Positions 23,977 to 37,823 are shown, numbered from the stretch's first letter. The stretch is DNA of 64,000 nt from Phymorhynchus buccinoides (GCA_017654935.2 CM065698.1:46918016-46982015); one strand, 5' to 3'. Program-made: numbers and translations. Notes: a model not told the origin generated them from the sequence alone.

Positions 23977-25683
23977 AGGGGTGGGGGCTAATTCATCGAA
24001 GGTGCAAAGGGGTCCGGGGGCATGCGCTCCCGGTAATGTTTTAAATCCAAGAAGCAACATAGTGCAATCTGGGCATGAAATAAAGGAATAATGCCATTAC
24101 TGTTCATACCCCTATTGAAACATGTTTTGAACCATTAAGTACCTATCAACTGGTGGTGCTGATGAGTGCTAGGTATAGCACGCGAGGAAATTTAGCTGCC
24201 GCCCCTAAGCACCCCCCCCCCCCCCCCCCCTGTCCGGCCCTGCCATTTGCAGTGATGCTGCCCCAGTCTTGCATCGTCTGTCTGAATTTGGCTGGGTGCT
24301 TTTCTCCTGAAATAATGCACCCGGTTGTTGTGTTCAGGACAGGGTCCGCCATTGTCGTTGTAGTTTTGCTATCTGGCTTTGGTCATAAGATAAAGACGGT
24401 ATCATCACTCCTCTGGAAACCTGAATTCCCCGCTACTGAATTTCCATGAATTCACAACATTTTCAAAGCATTAAGGGTCAGTTCTACAGTAGCTGAAAGT
24501 CCACTAACTGACATTTTGACTTGAAAATAGTTTTACTACAGCTGAAAATCAGTGGCAACCTGTCGCTTCGTGTTAGATTACATGATCGTACAGAGACAGA
24601 GAGACAGGTAAAGAGAGGGGGAGCCACAAACGACACCAACAAATAAAACAAAACAAAGCACTGTTTTTCAATTACCGTAAAGAATACCTTGTGTAAGCAG
24701 CCACCCCCTTTTCTGCACAAATGCAGGCTTGAAGTGTGAGGCGGGCGTTCTTCTTACACATACTCACCCAAATCATGCTCTGCATGGATGTTTGTTTACA
24801 TCGTCCGCCATTTTGGATAATGCGAAACTAAATGGCATGGGGTTGTACATCGATTTCTCGGTAAAGATAGGGCCTATAGATTAACACCATCCTGCTCTAT
24901 TTCTTGGTTCTTTCCGTGTAGATATTGCAATTACATCTTTACATTAAACAGTTATGGCGTACACGCATATTACGATGATAGGAACACATTTCACATCATG
25001 ACATTTTTTTTACACTGGAATATTGAAGATAGAATGATGCAAGTGCATGTGGCTCGGTCTTAGTGGACTCTTCCAAGTGTCTCACAAGAACCAACACCAC
25101 AATGTACAGTCATCAGTAAGTTCGCCTCATTTTTTTTTAAATCGGAAAAGGATAAAACATGCATATGTTGGATGGAATATTCCGTATTTGGTATTAAGTT
25201 TGGTATATTCTAGTCACAGAGACTTTTCTCTGTGAAATTCGGGATGCTCCCCCCTGGAGAGCGAGTCGCCGCAAACACATCGTCTACCCATTGTTTGTGG
25301 GGAGTACAGGTGAGGAGAGGGTGGAGGCGCGGTCTTGGGAAACCTAGCTATCAATTTGGTCATATCAGGCAGCGGGATTTCTCCCTGATCTTACCGACTT
25401 TTAACTGCCGTTATATTTTTACGTAGTTTACGTAGGACTACGTGAAGCGCACAGGTCATACTATAGTTTTTTAGTCCCCATCCGAAGGTCTCAACGTTCA
25501 GTTCAATTTTCCTGTCAAACTAGAAAGAACGGGCGAGGCCGGGATTCGAACCAGAGAGGGTGAGGCCGGGGTTCGAACCCCGAATTCAAATAGTAAGTAT
25601 TACTATTATCATCTTTTAATCAGCACGATGCCAATTGTACATCGTTCTAAAGATAGAAATAGTGAGGCAAGGGGAGAGGATAA
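23977..25683. other. Intergenic, no supported gene
   Basis: C-run at 24212-24230. Two T-arm-like phrases, GGGATTCGAACCA and GGGGTTCGAACCCC, sit at about 25540-25580 without a cloverleaf around them. No coding signal. Confidence 0.4.
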
Positions 25684-25839
25684 TAGGGTAAGACGGGGTA
25701 AAAAGCCCATGGGCAGGTAAGAAGCCCATGCCAATTATTTCATGAAATAAAGAACATTTCAGTCACATTTTGCCCATGAGACGAGTGTTAATGTTTAGCA
25801 TTCGTCTTATGGGCAAATTTGACTGCACCGTCTTCCCCT
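25684..25839. mobile_element. Palindromic MITE, copy 2 (deleted)
   Basis: Left arm AAGACGGGGTAAAAAGCCCA and the central inverted sequence GCCCATGAGACGAGTG are present. The right arm is mostly deleted before GCACCGTCTTCCCC. Confidence 0.8.
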
Positions 25840-26682
25840 GGTGCAGTACAGAAAAGTAGCTCTCTGTAATTAACTCCCTTCACCAAAGTTATTTCCGGCA
25901 CCAATTCGCCTAGCAAAGCAAAAGCAACAGCCACATTGAGACAGACCCAGGTTCATCCTAAAACAAGGGATGACCCAGGTCTGCCTATATGACCATCACC
26001 CACACAGTACACTACAACATTGGTGGAGATAATTTGTGCACAAATAAATGAACATTTATTCAAGAATGGCATAGCCTTCTACGCTTGAAATATGTTACAC
26101 TTACACAACACACAACGCAGAACAAACTGGTTTGCCTCGATAGAAGTTGGGTTAACTAGAAAGCACTGATACAGTGCACCTGGTGCCAAAAACATAAAAG
26201 ATCCCCCCTCCCCATCCCCCTTTATGTTCATGACCCTCAATTTCAAAGACTGTTTCTTTCAGTTTTATGAAAACAAATCATAGGTTGATGCTAATTACTT
26301 TCCAAAAAGAGGAACCCCCCAAAAAGAAAAGAAAAAAAGAAGTTAGAATGCACTGTGACAGTGGAAAATCCCGGCCAGACCATTGCATAGCAAGGTCAAA
26401 GGTAAAAGGTCAAGTAGCTTGAAAATGTATTCCACAGCATTCTTTGAGTGATGCCGAACAAAATGTCTATGGTTGCATAGGTTGCAACAAAAACATTTAT
26501 AAATTTAAAAAACTTAGCAAGTAAAAACATGACACGTCTAGAATTAAAAACATCGCAGTAGCTTACATCAAGTGAAAAATATTAATCTCTTTCAAGTAAT
26601 TAAAGATCGTGTCAGGCGGAACGTCACGGGGGAAAAAATTGAATCCTTTTACATTTGTATACAAATAAGCATTCGCACATGG
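25840..26682. other. Intergenic, no supported gene
   Basis: Contains a GGTCAAAGGTAAAAGGTCAA phrase at 26392-26413. No coding signal. Confidence 0.35.
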
Positions 26683-26902
26683 ATAGGTGAAGACGGGGTA
26701 AAAAGCCCATGGGCGGGTAAGAAGCCAATGCCAATTATCTCATGAAATAAAGAAATTTCAGTCAAATTTGCCCATGAGACTAATGCTAAACATTAACACT
26801 CGTCTCATGGGCAAAATGTGACTGAAATGTGCTTCATTTCATGAGATAATTGGCATGGGCTTCTTACCCGCCCATGGGCTTTTTTACACCGTCTTCATCC
26901 TA
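26683..26902. mobile_element. Palindromic MITE, copy 3
   Basis: Both arms are present: AGACGGGGTAAAAAGCCCAT at the left, and its near-inverse with ACACCGTCTTCATCC at the right. The inner arms have GCCCATGAGAC and GTCTCATGGGC. TA flanks both ends. Confidence 0.85.
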
Positions 26903-27316
26903 TGTATTAATGACCACAGTTATTGTGAACACAACTCATTCACATCCCACATTCTTCTTATTTTTAAACAAAACTCCCTTGTTTGTATCTATGGAATAAT
27001 TCTCAAGTGAAACCCATTCGCGTTATTACTAAAAGTTTTTCATATCCACAGGAGCAATAATCAGTGAGTTCTGCAGGTTAGCATCGCGTGCTATGCACAT
27101 ACTCATTGAGATTGTATAATTATATGCGTTTGCTTATTGCTCTGATTTATTTAGCCATAGTGGGTTTTTTCACTTTACCTATTTATAATTATTGTTGTTT
27201 CCCCCGTTTCGTTTGTTTGTTTAGAGGCTTTGTTTATTTGCTTATTTTCCCCAAGCATATATGAGAGTATCTTTGCGCACGCTGCTTTTCCTCTCCCTTT
27301 CCCTCTCTCTTCCTTG

Positions 27317-27318
<2 letters not shown>

Positions 27319-27352
<34 letters not shown>

Positions 27353-27420
27353 CTTCGTGTGTGTGTGTGTGTATCTTCGTGTGTGTGTGAGTGTGTGCGT
27401 GCGTGCGTGCGTGTGTGATT
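27319..27420. repeat. (GT)n microsatellite
   Basis: GT runs broken by two ATCTTC units and ending in GTGC units. Confidence 0.95.
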
Positions 27421-27746
27421 GAGTGCGGGTCTGTATGGCGGGTACGTGCAAACATGATTTTTAGTTATTCGATTATTCATTATCACAACGCGCAGGTAAT
27501 TTCACATCCAGCCCCTGGTAGACACTAATTAAACCTCCGTCGATTTTCCAAACGTTTCTTTGTGTTTCTGTGATCAATATCCATGCTGGTTCTTTCGTTT
27601 GTTGAGGGTAATTATTATTTCATCTATGCACATAAACGAACAAACGAACAAACAACCAATCCACAACAAAAAAGAAAGGACAACCTGCGTTGCCTAATTA
27701 GTTAAACTACGGTGAATTTCCGATAGTTACTTTTCTTGGTAAAGTG

Positions 27747-29131
<1,385 letters not shown>

Positions 29132-29144
29132 CGCCCATTTCACC

Positions 29145-29216
<72 letters not shown>

Positions 29217-29282
29217 CAACTAAGAATATCACGCGCTAAGCCCCTACTGTTTTGATTGCCACCTGGCGGTGAAATGGGCGTC
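29132..29282. repeat. Short inverted repeat enclosing a CT microsatellite
   Basis: GGACGCCCATTTCACCGCC at the left is perfectly mirrored by GGCGGTGAAATGGGCGTCC at the right (19 bp). Between them lies a CT run (29149-29213) and about 50 bp of other sequence. May be a MITE whose centre expanded. Confidence 0.8.
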
Positions 29283-29479
29283 CTAAGCTGCTCATTATCT
29301 CCAACCACGTTTCCACGTTACCTTCAACACAACCCCCTATGCCGTCATCACACTACAGTGAAGGCATGAACATTCCCTCAAGACACCCAATTTTGGCCCT
29401 TTTCACTTGCAGTGACTTTCTTTTTGTACAGGGGTGCAATTTTATTTTGTTTTATGTTTAAATTGTATAAAATTCGAAT

Positions 29480-29515
29480 ATGCCAACTCGTTATTGTGTG
29501 TTTAACTGAACGAGT
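29480..29515 (+). pseudogene. Possible THAP-domain N-terminus, decayed
   Basis: ATG at 29480 reads MPTRYCVFN then TGA, then TS. The position of the stop fits the second Cys of a THAP C2CH finger (C..FxC). Only a dozen codons support this, so the call is weak. Confidence 0.25.
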
Positions 29516-30315
29516 TGAAAACAGCTATCATACTTCACAGTCATTGTCGGAAACGACAAACTAGAATACACTTCACTGTCATAGAAACCCCACGCCTTGC
29601 AGGTAAACCTAGGAGGGTCAGTTGCTTTTGTGCAAAGGAAAGGGCTATGTGTATTGTCGGTTATGCTTTACGTCCTCCCGCTCTTAAAAGAACATATGGG
29701 ACATTACTTATATATAAAGTTGTGGGGATGGGGGGGGGAGAGAGAAAAAAATACCTAAGTATTTTCTTTTAATAAAGTTTTTGTTTGTTTTTAGAATAAA
29801 GTTTAAGTGCCATGGCTCGTATTAATTTGACCCGTTAGCTAGCTAGCTAAAAAAGTTATAATTTTTATTTGGGTAAAATTTGTAATAAAATTGTATTTGA
29901 GCGTCTTCAGATTAAAATTTCCAGGACCACCTTTTTTTAAAAATGAAGTCAAAAAGTTTAAAAATCAGTTAAGGTCTGCCCTACGAAGAGGGCGCATTTA
30001 TTTACACAAAATACTTTATTTCCAAAAAAAGGTTAAAAAAAACTATACATCTAATCTTTGACTACGTGACAGCGAGTGTCACGAGCCAAAGACTATTTTT
30101 TGTCTTTTAAAATAAGCCGGAGCTATCGCAATGGTTTTTACTGAAACCAATACAGTATTAAAAAGTTTTAATGGGTCCCTGTTGGATTTACTTAAAATTT
30201 TTACAAGTTTTCCATACCTAGGATTCAAAACAGCGCAAACCAATGAGGCCGAATCCTGGTAAACCTAGTTAAGAGATGGGGCTTTTTTTTACAGGGGAAA
30301 AAAAGGTTAAACGGG
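29516..30315. other. Intergenic with SINE fragment
   Basis: 29660-29725 carries TTTACGTCCTCCCGCTC and ACATATGGGACATTAC, a degraded piece of the SINE at 17954-18194. Otherwise AT-rich and non-coding. Confidence 0.4.
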
Positions 30316-30471
30316 GGGGGGGGGGGGGAGGGGGGGGGGGGGAGGGGGGGGGGGGGGGGGGGGGGGGTGGGGGGGGGGGGTGGGGGGGGGGGGGGGGGGG
30401 GGGGGGGGGGTGGGGGGGGGTGGGGGGGTGGGGGGGGGGGGTGGGGGGGGGGGGTGGGGGGGGGGGGGGGG

Positions 30472-30546
<75 letters not shown>
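30316..30546. repeat. Poly-G tract
   Basis: About 230 bases of G with rare T, A or C. Gly and Pro ORFs over it are artefacts. Confidence 0.95.
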
Positions 30547-30547
<1 letters not shown>

Positions 30548-30939
30548 AAAAACAAACTCCAGTCTCTCCCTCACCCCGCCCGCCAAACCCAAGGTCCAAC
30601 AGGGATTAAATGTTCAACAATGTTTGGCTCACTATTTACATTTATAAAATAAGTTATTAAGAGGCTGCGATTCCTACGTGTTTGGCCGGGGGGAGGGAGG
30701 GAGAGGGACCCCTCCTCCCCAGAACAAACAGAGGCAGGTCGTCGCGAACAGAGTCCTTATGCGGGGGGACTCTGAAGCTTATTTACATTTAAGCTAGACG
30801 CGACTATGGAGCGGTTAAAACAATTTACATTTATTTGTCTTTATTAAAAAGTTAGTTTTTAAGAGAGGGGCCTTTTATGATTTACTATAGCCTATCAGAA
30901 GTGACGGCCGAGGGGTGTCTGCCTGAGGGTCTCTGCCAG

Positions 30940-31284
30940 CTATATGGCTGGGGACCATCCTTCCGACCCCTTAGTGAGGATGTCTTTTTTAGTGTATTGA
31001 ATATTGTGTAATTTCAGTTTATCTAGTAGTTCTTCAAGTTCTGTTTTAATTTGTACGCATGGGTTAAAGAGATGATTTACGTTTAGTGCTTCATTGCATT
31101 CACATGTTATTGTTACAAATTTACATCGTTCGGATTCTGTTCTTAATCTGAAAATTGTTGATTGTAAAGATCGTTGTATGTTAAGGAATAGGGCTTGAAA
31201 AACTATCTTATGATCTTGTGGATGAGTTTTGGTGTATTCTTTTAGCTCTTCTGCCCATTCCTGGAAAGCTCTATGTGTATTTCG
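30940..31284 (-). pseudogene. Non-LTR retrotransposon C-terminal fragment
   Basis: A 114-codon stretch open between two stops, with no own start codon. It reads HRAFQEWAEELKEYTKTHPQ, then FRLRTESERCKFVTITCECN, then EALNVNHLFNPC. The FRLRT segment followed by C-x-C-x8-H-x4-C resembles the tail of RNase H-type non-LTR elements. It may come from the same family as the RNase H remnant at 17915-18985. Confidence 0.55.
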
Positions 31285-31974
31285 CTAGAAAAACGTATAA
31301 ATGCTGATTTTACTTTCTTATTCTCTAAACAGGTGTAATCATGTGATTGTTTTAAAAGTCTGGCAGAAGTTCATAGTTTCAAAGTAGCATAGACTGTAGA
31401 ACATTGTGTGTGTTATCGTTCATGTATGGCTAAAGGGTCTACATCCAGCATTAAACAGAATTAAACTGTTCTTATTAAATGAGAACACACACTTGCGAAC
31501 AAGCTTTTGATTCCTTTATTTCTTAATTCCACTTCTATTTGTATTTTAAATCAGAACGTTTAATCTCTATATTGCCTTGTTTGTAATTTGGGCATGGACA
31601 TGTAGCAGTATTGAGCACCCCTGCTCATATTTGAAACAATGGTGCTCAATATTGCTTCAGGTGATACTAATTTGAGCTTTGTTTGCAAACCACAAAAGTT
31701 GGTTTATTTCGGTTATCTTCAACTTCATTAAAAATAGTTGTGTTGAAAATGAAGTATGTGGTGTTTCTGACTTGCTGAGATGCTATCGGTAAAATTATGT
31801 GTTATGAACACACAGACCAACACATGAACAAAGCACTTAGAATTGACTCTAAACACCTCAAAACACCTTTAAACAGCCTCTTGACTACTTTCCAACCCCT
31901 AAAAAGAATGCATACAAACTCATGCATACAGTTATGCATAACGGACACACTGATCGATGCATGAGCAAACACCT
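31285..31974. other. Intergenic, no supported gene
   Basis: AT-rich; no coding or repeat structure recognised with confidence. Confidence 0.35.
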
Positions 31975-32720
31975 GTGCGCCGTTTCACAAGGGCTAACGT
32001 TACGTAGCGTGAGCGCAAATCGGCAAAAACGGCACTAAGAAACACCTCTTTTGCCGACGTTTGTCGAAAACGTTTTGTGGCTGCTATCGAGGTAGCAAGC
32101 GACAAACTATTTGAAGGATCATGGGAAATATGAATACTTCCGGCTTTTTTTTATATCTCGCATGACGAGACGAACTTTAAAAATGGAAGACCAAAACAAC
32201 AAGCTTGCCACAGCAAATATTTTTTATAGTTCTATCGTGAAAAAATACGGGATGATTTTAGCAAATTAAACAAACGCAAGTGTTTTGAGTGCTCTTTCTT
32301 AATTTTTCATCATGTTAGATGGCATAATATAGTGCAAATTTAATTTTCTGCACACAAATAGACGTGGGTGAAATCGAAAACTTTGTACAAACTGACATGA
32401 GATGTATGATTTATCTCCCTTATGATAGCAACCCTTTTCTCTCTCCCAAAAATGAAGAGTAAGCTTAAAGAGTTATCTGACCTTAGCAAACGTTTAGAGT
32501 GTTTCTTAGGCCCCTTTTGGCGTAAGCGTTATTAGCGCGGCGACCGTTATCTAGAGAAACTCAACCCTGGTGGCCGTGTTTCACAAGGGCTAACGTTACG
32601 TTGCGCTCGTTCAAATCGGCAAAAAAAACGGTCTAAGAAACACCCTTCGTTTGCCGATTCTTCGCGTGACGTTTTTGTTGTTGCCAAAAACCGAGCAAGC
32701 GGCGAAACTATCCGGATCTA
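31975..32720 (+). mobile_element. CAG-ended dispersed repeat, two copies
   Basis: Two starts (about 31980 and 32577), each with GTTTCACAAGGGCTAACGTT. The first copy's other end is at 32490-32573 with CCCCTTTTGGCGTAAGCG and GAGAAACTCAACCCTGG. The second copy is truncated near 32720. Body has no ORF. Confidence 0.7.
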
Positions 32721-32941
32721 GTAGGGGGTTAATTCATTTCTTGTTGTTGATTGGTCCATTTTTTTGTTTTGCTTTTTTGTTTTTTGTTGTTGACAATTAG
32801 AGCAACAACAAGCTCGAAGCTTATACCGTGCTCCTTAAATTAACATCATAATTGCACAATTGATTGAACAGATGGAGACTGCGTTTAAACCAATATAAAC
32901 TGTGAATACAAACAAGAGTTTTAAGTGTGAACAAAACAAAA

Positions 32942-32990
<49 letters not shown>
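32942..32990. repeat. (AAT)n microsatellite at retrotransposon 3' end
   Basis: A clean AAT run. It lies about 235 bp downstream of the stop of the retrotransposon at 33225 (minus strand) and may be or derive from its 3' tail. Confidence 0.8.
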
Positions 32991-32994
<4 letters not shown>

Positions 32995-33224
32995 TCAATA
33001 AGTTTACCAATTTGTAAATTTGGGAGAGACCAAGGGGAAACAAAACAATAATTTATCCATAGCACAACATGAACTGTGAATCAGCCAGTATAGCATTGGA
33101 GAAGCACACACAATTCGTACACGTTTCTGATATACAGACAATATTGCTTTTTTAAAATTTCAATACTATTAGTGCTAATAAATAAGATAAATAAATAGTT
33201 AAATAAAATAAATACAAACATGAC

Positions 33225-35730
33225 TTAAAACCTGTTGGTTTCGGAAATATATTCATGGACAGTTTCAAATATCAAAATGTTTGTATTAATGTGTAGTGTA
33301 GGGTTACCCTTGAGAAGTGTTTCGACAATACAATATTCTATTGGAAGTGTTGAAATTGTACGAGCATGGGCTCCATTAAAGAGAATACAATGTAACAAGT
33401 AATGCTCCACCGTCTCCGCCCCGTTACCACAAGCACAAAATGGGTCATCGACTAGATGTCGATTAAACATATCATTCTTTAAGTCGCTCATGCCAAGACG
33501 GAGACGGCAGTGCATCACCTGCTGTTCCCTCTTGCCAAGATAGAAATGAGGCGGTACAACAGGATCATCTGCCGACAAGTAACGCTTAATTGTACTTAAA
33601 GAGTTGCATGTTTTAATATCGTTTGGCAAAGAGTTCCACAGGAGCGTTGTAGATGGGACAAATGACTTTTTATATAATTCTGTTTTGCATCTAGGCACAT
33701 TTCTTTCTAAGAGTCTTCGTCTATGGTATGGGTTTCTGTCTGCAACAAGGCCAGGTAGAATGTTTGTTAAATAATCAGGGCACACACCATTTAGAATTTT
33801 ATAATACAAAATAATTTTATGTCTTTCTCTTCTTTTCTTTAATGAACAAAAGCCAGATTCTTCATGTAACTTTTGATGACTTGTTCCACGAACTGCTCCA
33901 ACAATTGTTCTTATGGCTTCTAAGTGTAATTCTTCAAGTGAATTTGATTGTGTTTCAGTACAGTTATCCCAGACGACATCAGCATAATCAAAGTAAGGTA
34001 GTACAAAAGATTTATACATTCTTTCTAAAGCTTTTCGGCTAATTCTATACTTATAACTTTTCATGCAAGAGAGAAGCATGGTGACTTTGTTAACGATACT
34101 GCGTATATGCTCGTCCCATTTACAGTTATTTTGGAGCACAAGTCCTAAGTGTTTATGTTTGTCAGTATCGTGCAATTGAACAGTTCCAAAAGTAAGGGGA
34201 AGAACGACATTATTTCCGCGTACAAAATTCAGCAGTTCAGTTTTTTCTTCACTAAATTTATCTTTCCAATGCATGGCCCAACTGTTGATCTTTAATAAGT
34301 CAGCATTAATCATTTCTGTACGAGTAACATAGTTATTGAGTGATAGGGACATGCTGGTGTCGTCAGCGAAAAGTTTAACGTTAGATGCTATGCCATTAAC
34401 TATATCATTTATATAAATAAGAAACAAGAGTGGTCCGAGAATGGAACCTTGTGGAACCCCTGCTGGGATCTTTAAATAATCAGATTTTTCACCCTTGGTT
34501 ACTACTGCCTGATAATGGTTTGATAGCGGTAAACCAAGCTAGTAATTTCCCACGAATACTAATTCCATTAAGTTTACAGATGAGGCCTTTATGTCAAACA
34601 CGGTCAAAGGCTTTAGAAATGTCAAAATACACTGCTTGAGTTGTAACACCACTGTCAAATGAAGAACACAAATCATTATAAATACACAACAATTGATTGA
34701 CAGTGGAGTCACCAGTAATAAAGCCAGATTGTGAGGGAGAGATGATATTATTTGACATAAGAAAATTGTAAACATATTTATGGATGCATCTCTCCAGTGC
34801 TTTTCCAACACAACTCAAGAATGAAATTGATCGATAATTATTGCAAATATGTTTAGATTATTTTTTATGTAAGGGGCTTACGTGAGCTAATTTCCAGGCA
34901 CCAGGAAATTTACCTTCGGCCAAGCTCCTATTAAAAATGAATGTCAAAGGATAAAGTATTACAGGGAGAGCTGCGATTAATAATCTATTATGAATCAAAT
35001 CAGGCCCAACTGCCTTGTTTGTGTTAAGATTCTCAATAACATTCTTCACATCAGTAAGTGTTAAGGAAATTTCAGAAATTTCAGGAATAAGGTAAGGAAC
35101 ATCTGGAACGTCGTCATTATTATATTCTAATGTGGATTGGGCTATGAAGAATGCATTGAAAACATTGGCTTTTTCTTTATTACTATTGTGTACTGTACCC
35201 TCATGAAGAATGGGTGGGATCTCATTTGACTCAATTCCTTTTTTGTTTAAAAAGGATTTAACAAGTTTCCACCATTCCATGTTACCAAAGTTTGTGGAAT
35301 TAGAAACCTTATTATCCAGTTCACTTATATAACCTTGTTGTCTTTGCCTTTCTTTAGACGTTACATAATTTCGGAACTGACGAAAAGTTTTCCAGTCATT
35401 TGGATCATTAGTCTGTTTGGCTACATTGTGAATGGATATGCGCTCCTCAATCAACAGTCTGATCTCGTCTGTCATCCAAGGCACGTCATTCGGACGAATA
35501 GTGACAGTCTTAGTTGGCATACATAGTTTAGCTTTTTCCATAACTATTTCTGAAAACATTGCCGCACTTTTATCCAAAGACCTGCCCAGGATGACATTGT
35601 CCCAGTCTACATTATCTAACAAGTCACAGAAACGCAGTGTGTCTAACTTATTATAAACATATATTGTTCTTTTATATGGCTTATTTTTAGTTATAGTTTT
35701 TAACAATAACACAAGGAACGCTGTGGTCAC
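33225..35730 (-). pseudogene. Retrotransposon reverse transcriptase, broken into segments
   Basis: Three segments in different frames. 34858-35730 holds the linker and the RT start (NKAVGPDLIHNRLL, FPGAWKLAHVSPLHKK). About 34540-34818 holds SPSQSGFITGDSTVNQLL and AVYFDISKAFDRV, with the first catalytic Asp. 33225-34500 holds GVPQGSILGPLLFLIYINDI, KLFADDTSMSL (the catalytic Asp pair) and, near the end, CACGNGAETVEHYLLHC. The core enzyme is recognisable throughout, but frameshifts between the segments mean no full protein can be made. Confidence 0.88.
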
Positions 35731-36391
35731 TGCAAACTGCAGGCAAAACGTTTTTAGAGGTCACAAAATTAGGACACTGTATGAGGATCAAATCCAAACA
35801 AGTCTTACTTGTGTCAGTAATCCTTGTGGGTGTGTCGATTAATTGAGTTAGGTGATATCGGTTAATAATTTCAAGTAGATGAAGTGATGGATTGGTTAGG
35901 TAATCAGTATTAAAATCTCCAAGAATGATAAACTTTAATGAAGTGTTGTTAACTTTGTGGATGCTTTCATCAATCAGTTTCCAATAGTTAATATTGGAAC
36001 TTGGGGGTCTATAGAAAGATCCAATTAAGAAGCTTGTTTGGTCAAGTTTAGTCTCAACCCAAACAGCTTCCAAGTTGTCAACGTGGAGATCAGGGCGAGG
36101 TTTACAGACTAGATTATTTTTTACATATATACCAACACCACCATGAGGATCATTTGGTCTATCACATCTGACAGGTGGGTGGAAATTGGACATAGTTATA
36201 GAGTTGTTGCTAACAGAAGGTGACAACCATGTTTCTGATACAGTGATAATATCAAATTTGTTGTATTCTGCTTCGAAAATGTCCATTTTGTTTCTGATAC
36301 TGCTAATATTTACGTGAATAATTCCAAGATCAGAGTTAGAATTGGGACCGGGGTTAAGTTCGATGTCCCCCGAACTTAACCCCGGTCCCAA
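35687..36391 (-). pseudogene. Retrotransposon endonuclease domain with 2A-like N-terminus
   Basis: 234 codons open. The N-terminus has GDIELNPGP, a 2A ribosome-skipping motif. The endonuclease follows: IIHVNISSIRNKMD (catalytic Asn block), ITVSETWLS (Glu block), GGVGIYVKN, LIGSFYRPPSS, FIILGDFNTDY (GDFN block) and CSDHSVPCVIV (final SDH block). All catalytic motifs of an AP-endonuclease-like domain are seen. The first codon here is TTG, so the true start is upstream or lost. The frame is left by a shift near 35700. Confidence 0.85.
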
Positions 36392-36520
36392 TTCTAACTC
36401 TGATCTTGGAATTATTCACGTAAATATTAGCACTTAACCCCGGTCCCAATTCTAACTCTGATCTTGGAATTATTCACGTAAATATTAGCAATATCAGAAA
36501 CAAAATGGACATTAAAGTTT
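36341..36520. repeat. Inverted and direct duplication at retrotransposon 5' end
   Basis: The element's 5' sequence around 36280-36365 reappears inverted at 36371-36432 and again at 36434-36510. Shared phrases: CCCCGGTCCCAATTCTAACT and CTTGGAATTATTCACGTAAA. The result is a palindrome centred near 36368 plus a tandem copy. Confidence 0.9.
36344..36370 (-). other. 2A-like ribosome-skipping motif
   Basis: Encodes GDIELNPGP, matching the D-(V/I)-E-x-N-P-G-P core. In this family such a motif releases an upstream peptide from the endonuclease-RT protein during translation. The codons of this motif lie in the palindromic part of the locus. Confidence 0.7.
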
Positions 36521-36990
36521 GTTTAAAATAATACATTTTTAACAATCAGACAAGAGCTTGTAATATTTTTCCGCAAACGTTTTCTAAAGTGTTTCTTAGA
36601 CCCCTTTTGGCGTAACAGTTATGCGCACGGCGACCATTATCTCGAAAAAGTCGACCCAGGGGGCCGTTTCACAAGGGCTAACGTTACGTAGCGTGAGCGC
36701 ACATCGGCAAAAACGGTACTAAGAAACACCTCTTTCGCCGACGTTTGCTGAACATGTTTTGTGGCTACTCTCAAAGTATCTCTTGGCGAACTATCACGTG
36801 ACTTGCATGGGGTGAATACATTTCTTGTTATTGATTGGTCAATTAAAGTTGGTTAAAATAATACTTTTTTTTTACCAATCAGACAAGAGCTTGTAATATT
36901 CTTCCGCAAACGTTTTCTAAAGTGTTTCTTAGGCCCCTTTTGGCGTAACAGTTATGCGCGCGACGACCGTCGTCTAGAGAAACTTGACCC
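36521..36990 (+). mobile_element. CAG-ended dispersed repeat, one end plus one full copy
   Basis: 36521-36657 is the right end of one copy (AATCAGACAAGAGCTTG, CCCCTTTTGGCGTAACAG). 36658-36990 is a full copy from GGGGCCGTTTCACAAGGGC to GAGAAACTTGACCCAGCTGG. The ends start CAG on both strands and share GGG..C..GTTTC. A hAT-like MITE is possible. Confidence 0.65.
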
Positions 36991-37020
36991 AGCTGGATTC
37001 ACATCCAAACAGCTGAGGAC

Positions 37021-37222
<202 letters not shown>

Positions 37223-37225
<3 letters not shown>

Positions 37226-37760
37226 CCCCCTGCCTGAGCTCTACACCAAACAAAGAAATGTATTGGACTTTTGTTAAAGAGACAGTACTCCTAATAAATA
37301 AAAAGGCTTTTATTGTGGAAATTTCGTGCAAACGATTTGGTTTAACTCATTAGAAACCTTCTCTTTCACTGAAATAATTTGACTTCCAGCACCTCCGCCA
37401 AGAAGGAATCGCCGATTTGACTGTTTGATTTATAGGAAACCAGACCAAAGTGAGTGTTGCGATCTCTGTAAAGGGTGTTTTCCTGGTGATCTCGACGTGT
37501 TTCTGGCAAAAACTCATCCGTCAGGGTGCCCCTTTAATATCTGGAGTTATTTCCCTTTAAACGGTGACAAAATCTCAACAATTAGTCGTCGGACAAAAAT
37601 AATTCCTAAAAAAAAAGAACAACAACCAGCAAAGGTTAGAATATTGACAGGACCTTTTTGTTTTGAAACTGTACCCCTATGCGAAATTTGATTAAAATCT
37701 ATCAAGTAGTTTGTGAAAAAAATGGATACACAGACACAGACGCAGACGCAGACACAGACA
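37223..37760. other. Intergenic, no supported gene
   Basis: No coding signal recognised. An 88-codon ORF at 37425-37691 has scattered Cys residues but no recognisable domain. Confidence 0.35.
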
Positions 37761-37819
<59 letters not shown>

Positions 37820-37823
37820 GACA

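Larger units (their letters stand above)
32991..36391 (-). mobile_element. Non-LTR retrotransposon (endonuclease + reverse transcriptase), decayed
   Basis: A near-complete second ORF region in about 3.4 kb on minus: 2A-like motif, then AP-endonuclease domain, linker, reverse transcriptase and a C-terminal Cys/His motif, in normal order. Three or more frameshifts break it (near 35700, 34850 and 34500). No ORF1 gag-like protein is visible upstream; the 5' end instead runs into an inverted duplication. CR1/L2-type by layout and by lack of an RNase H domain; the exact clade is not determined. Confidence 0.85.

Noticed and set aside
25535..25580. Possible tRNA gene from two T-arm-like phrases
   Set aside because: No acceptor stem, D arm or anticodon arm can be drawn around them.
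30225..30652. Gly- and Pro-rich ORFs
   Set aside because: Composition artefacts of the poly-G tract.
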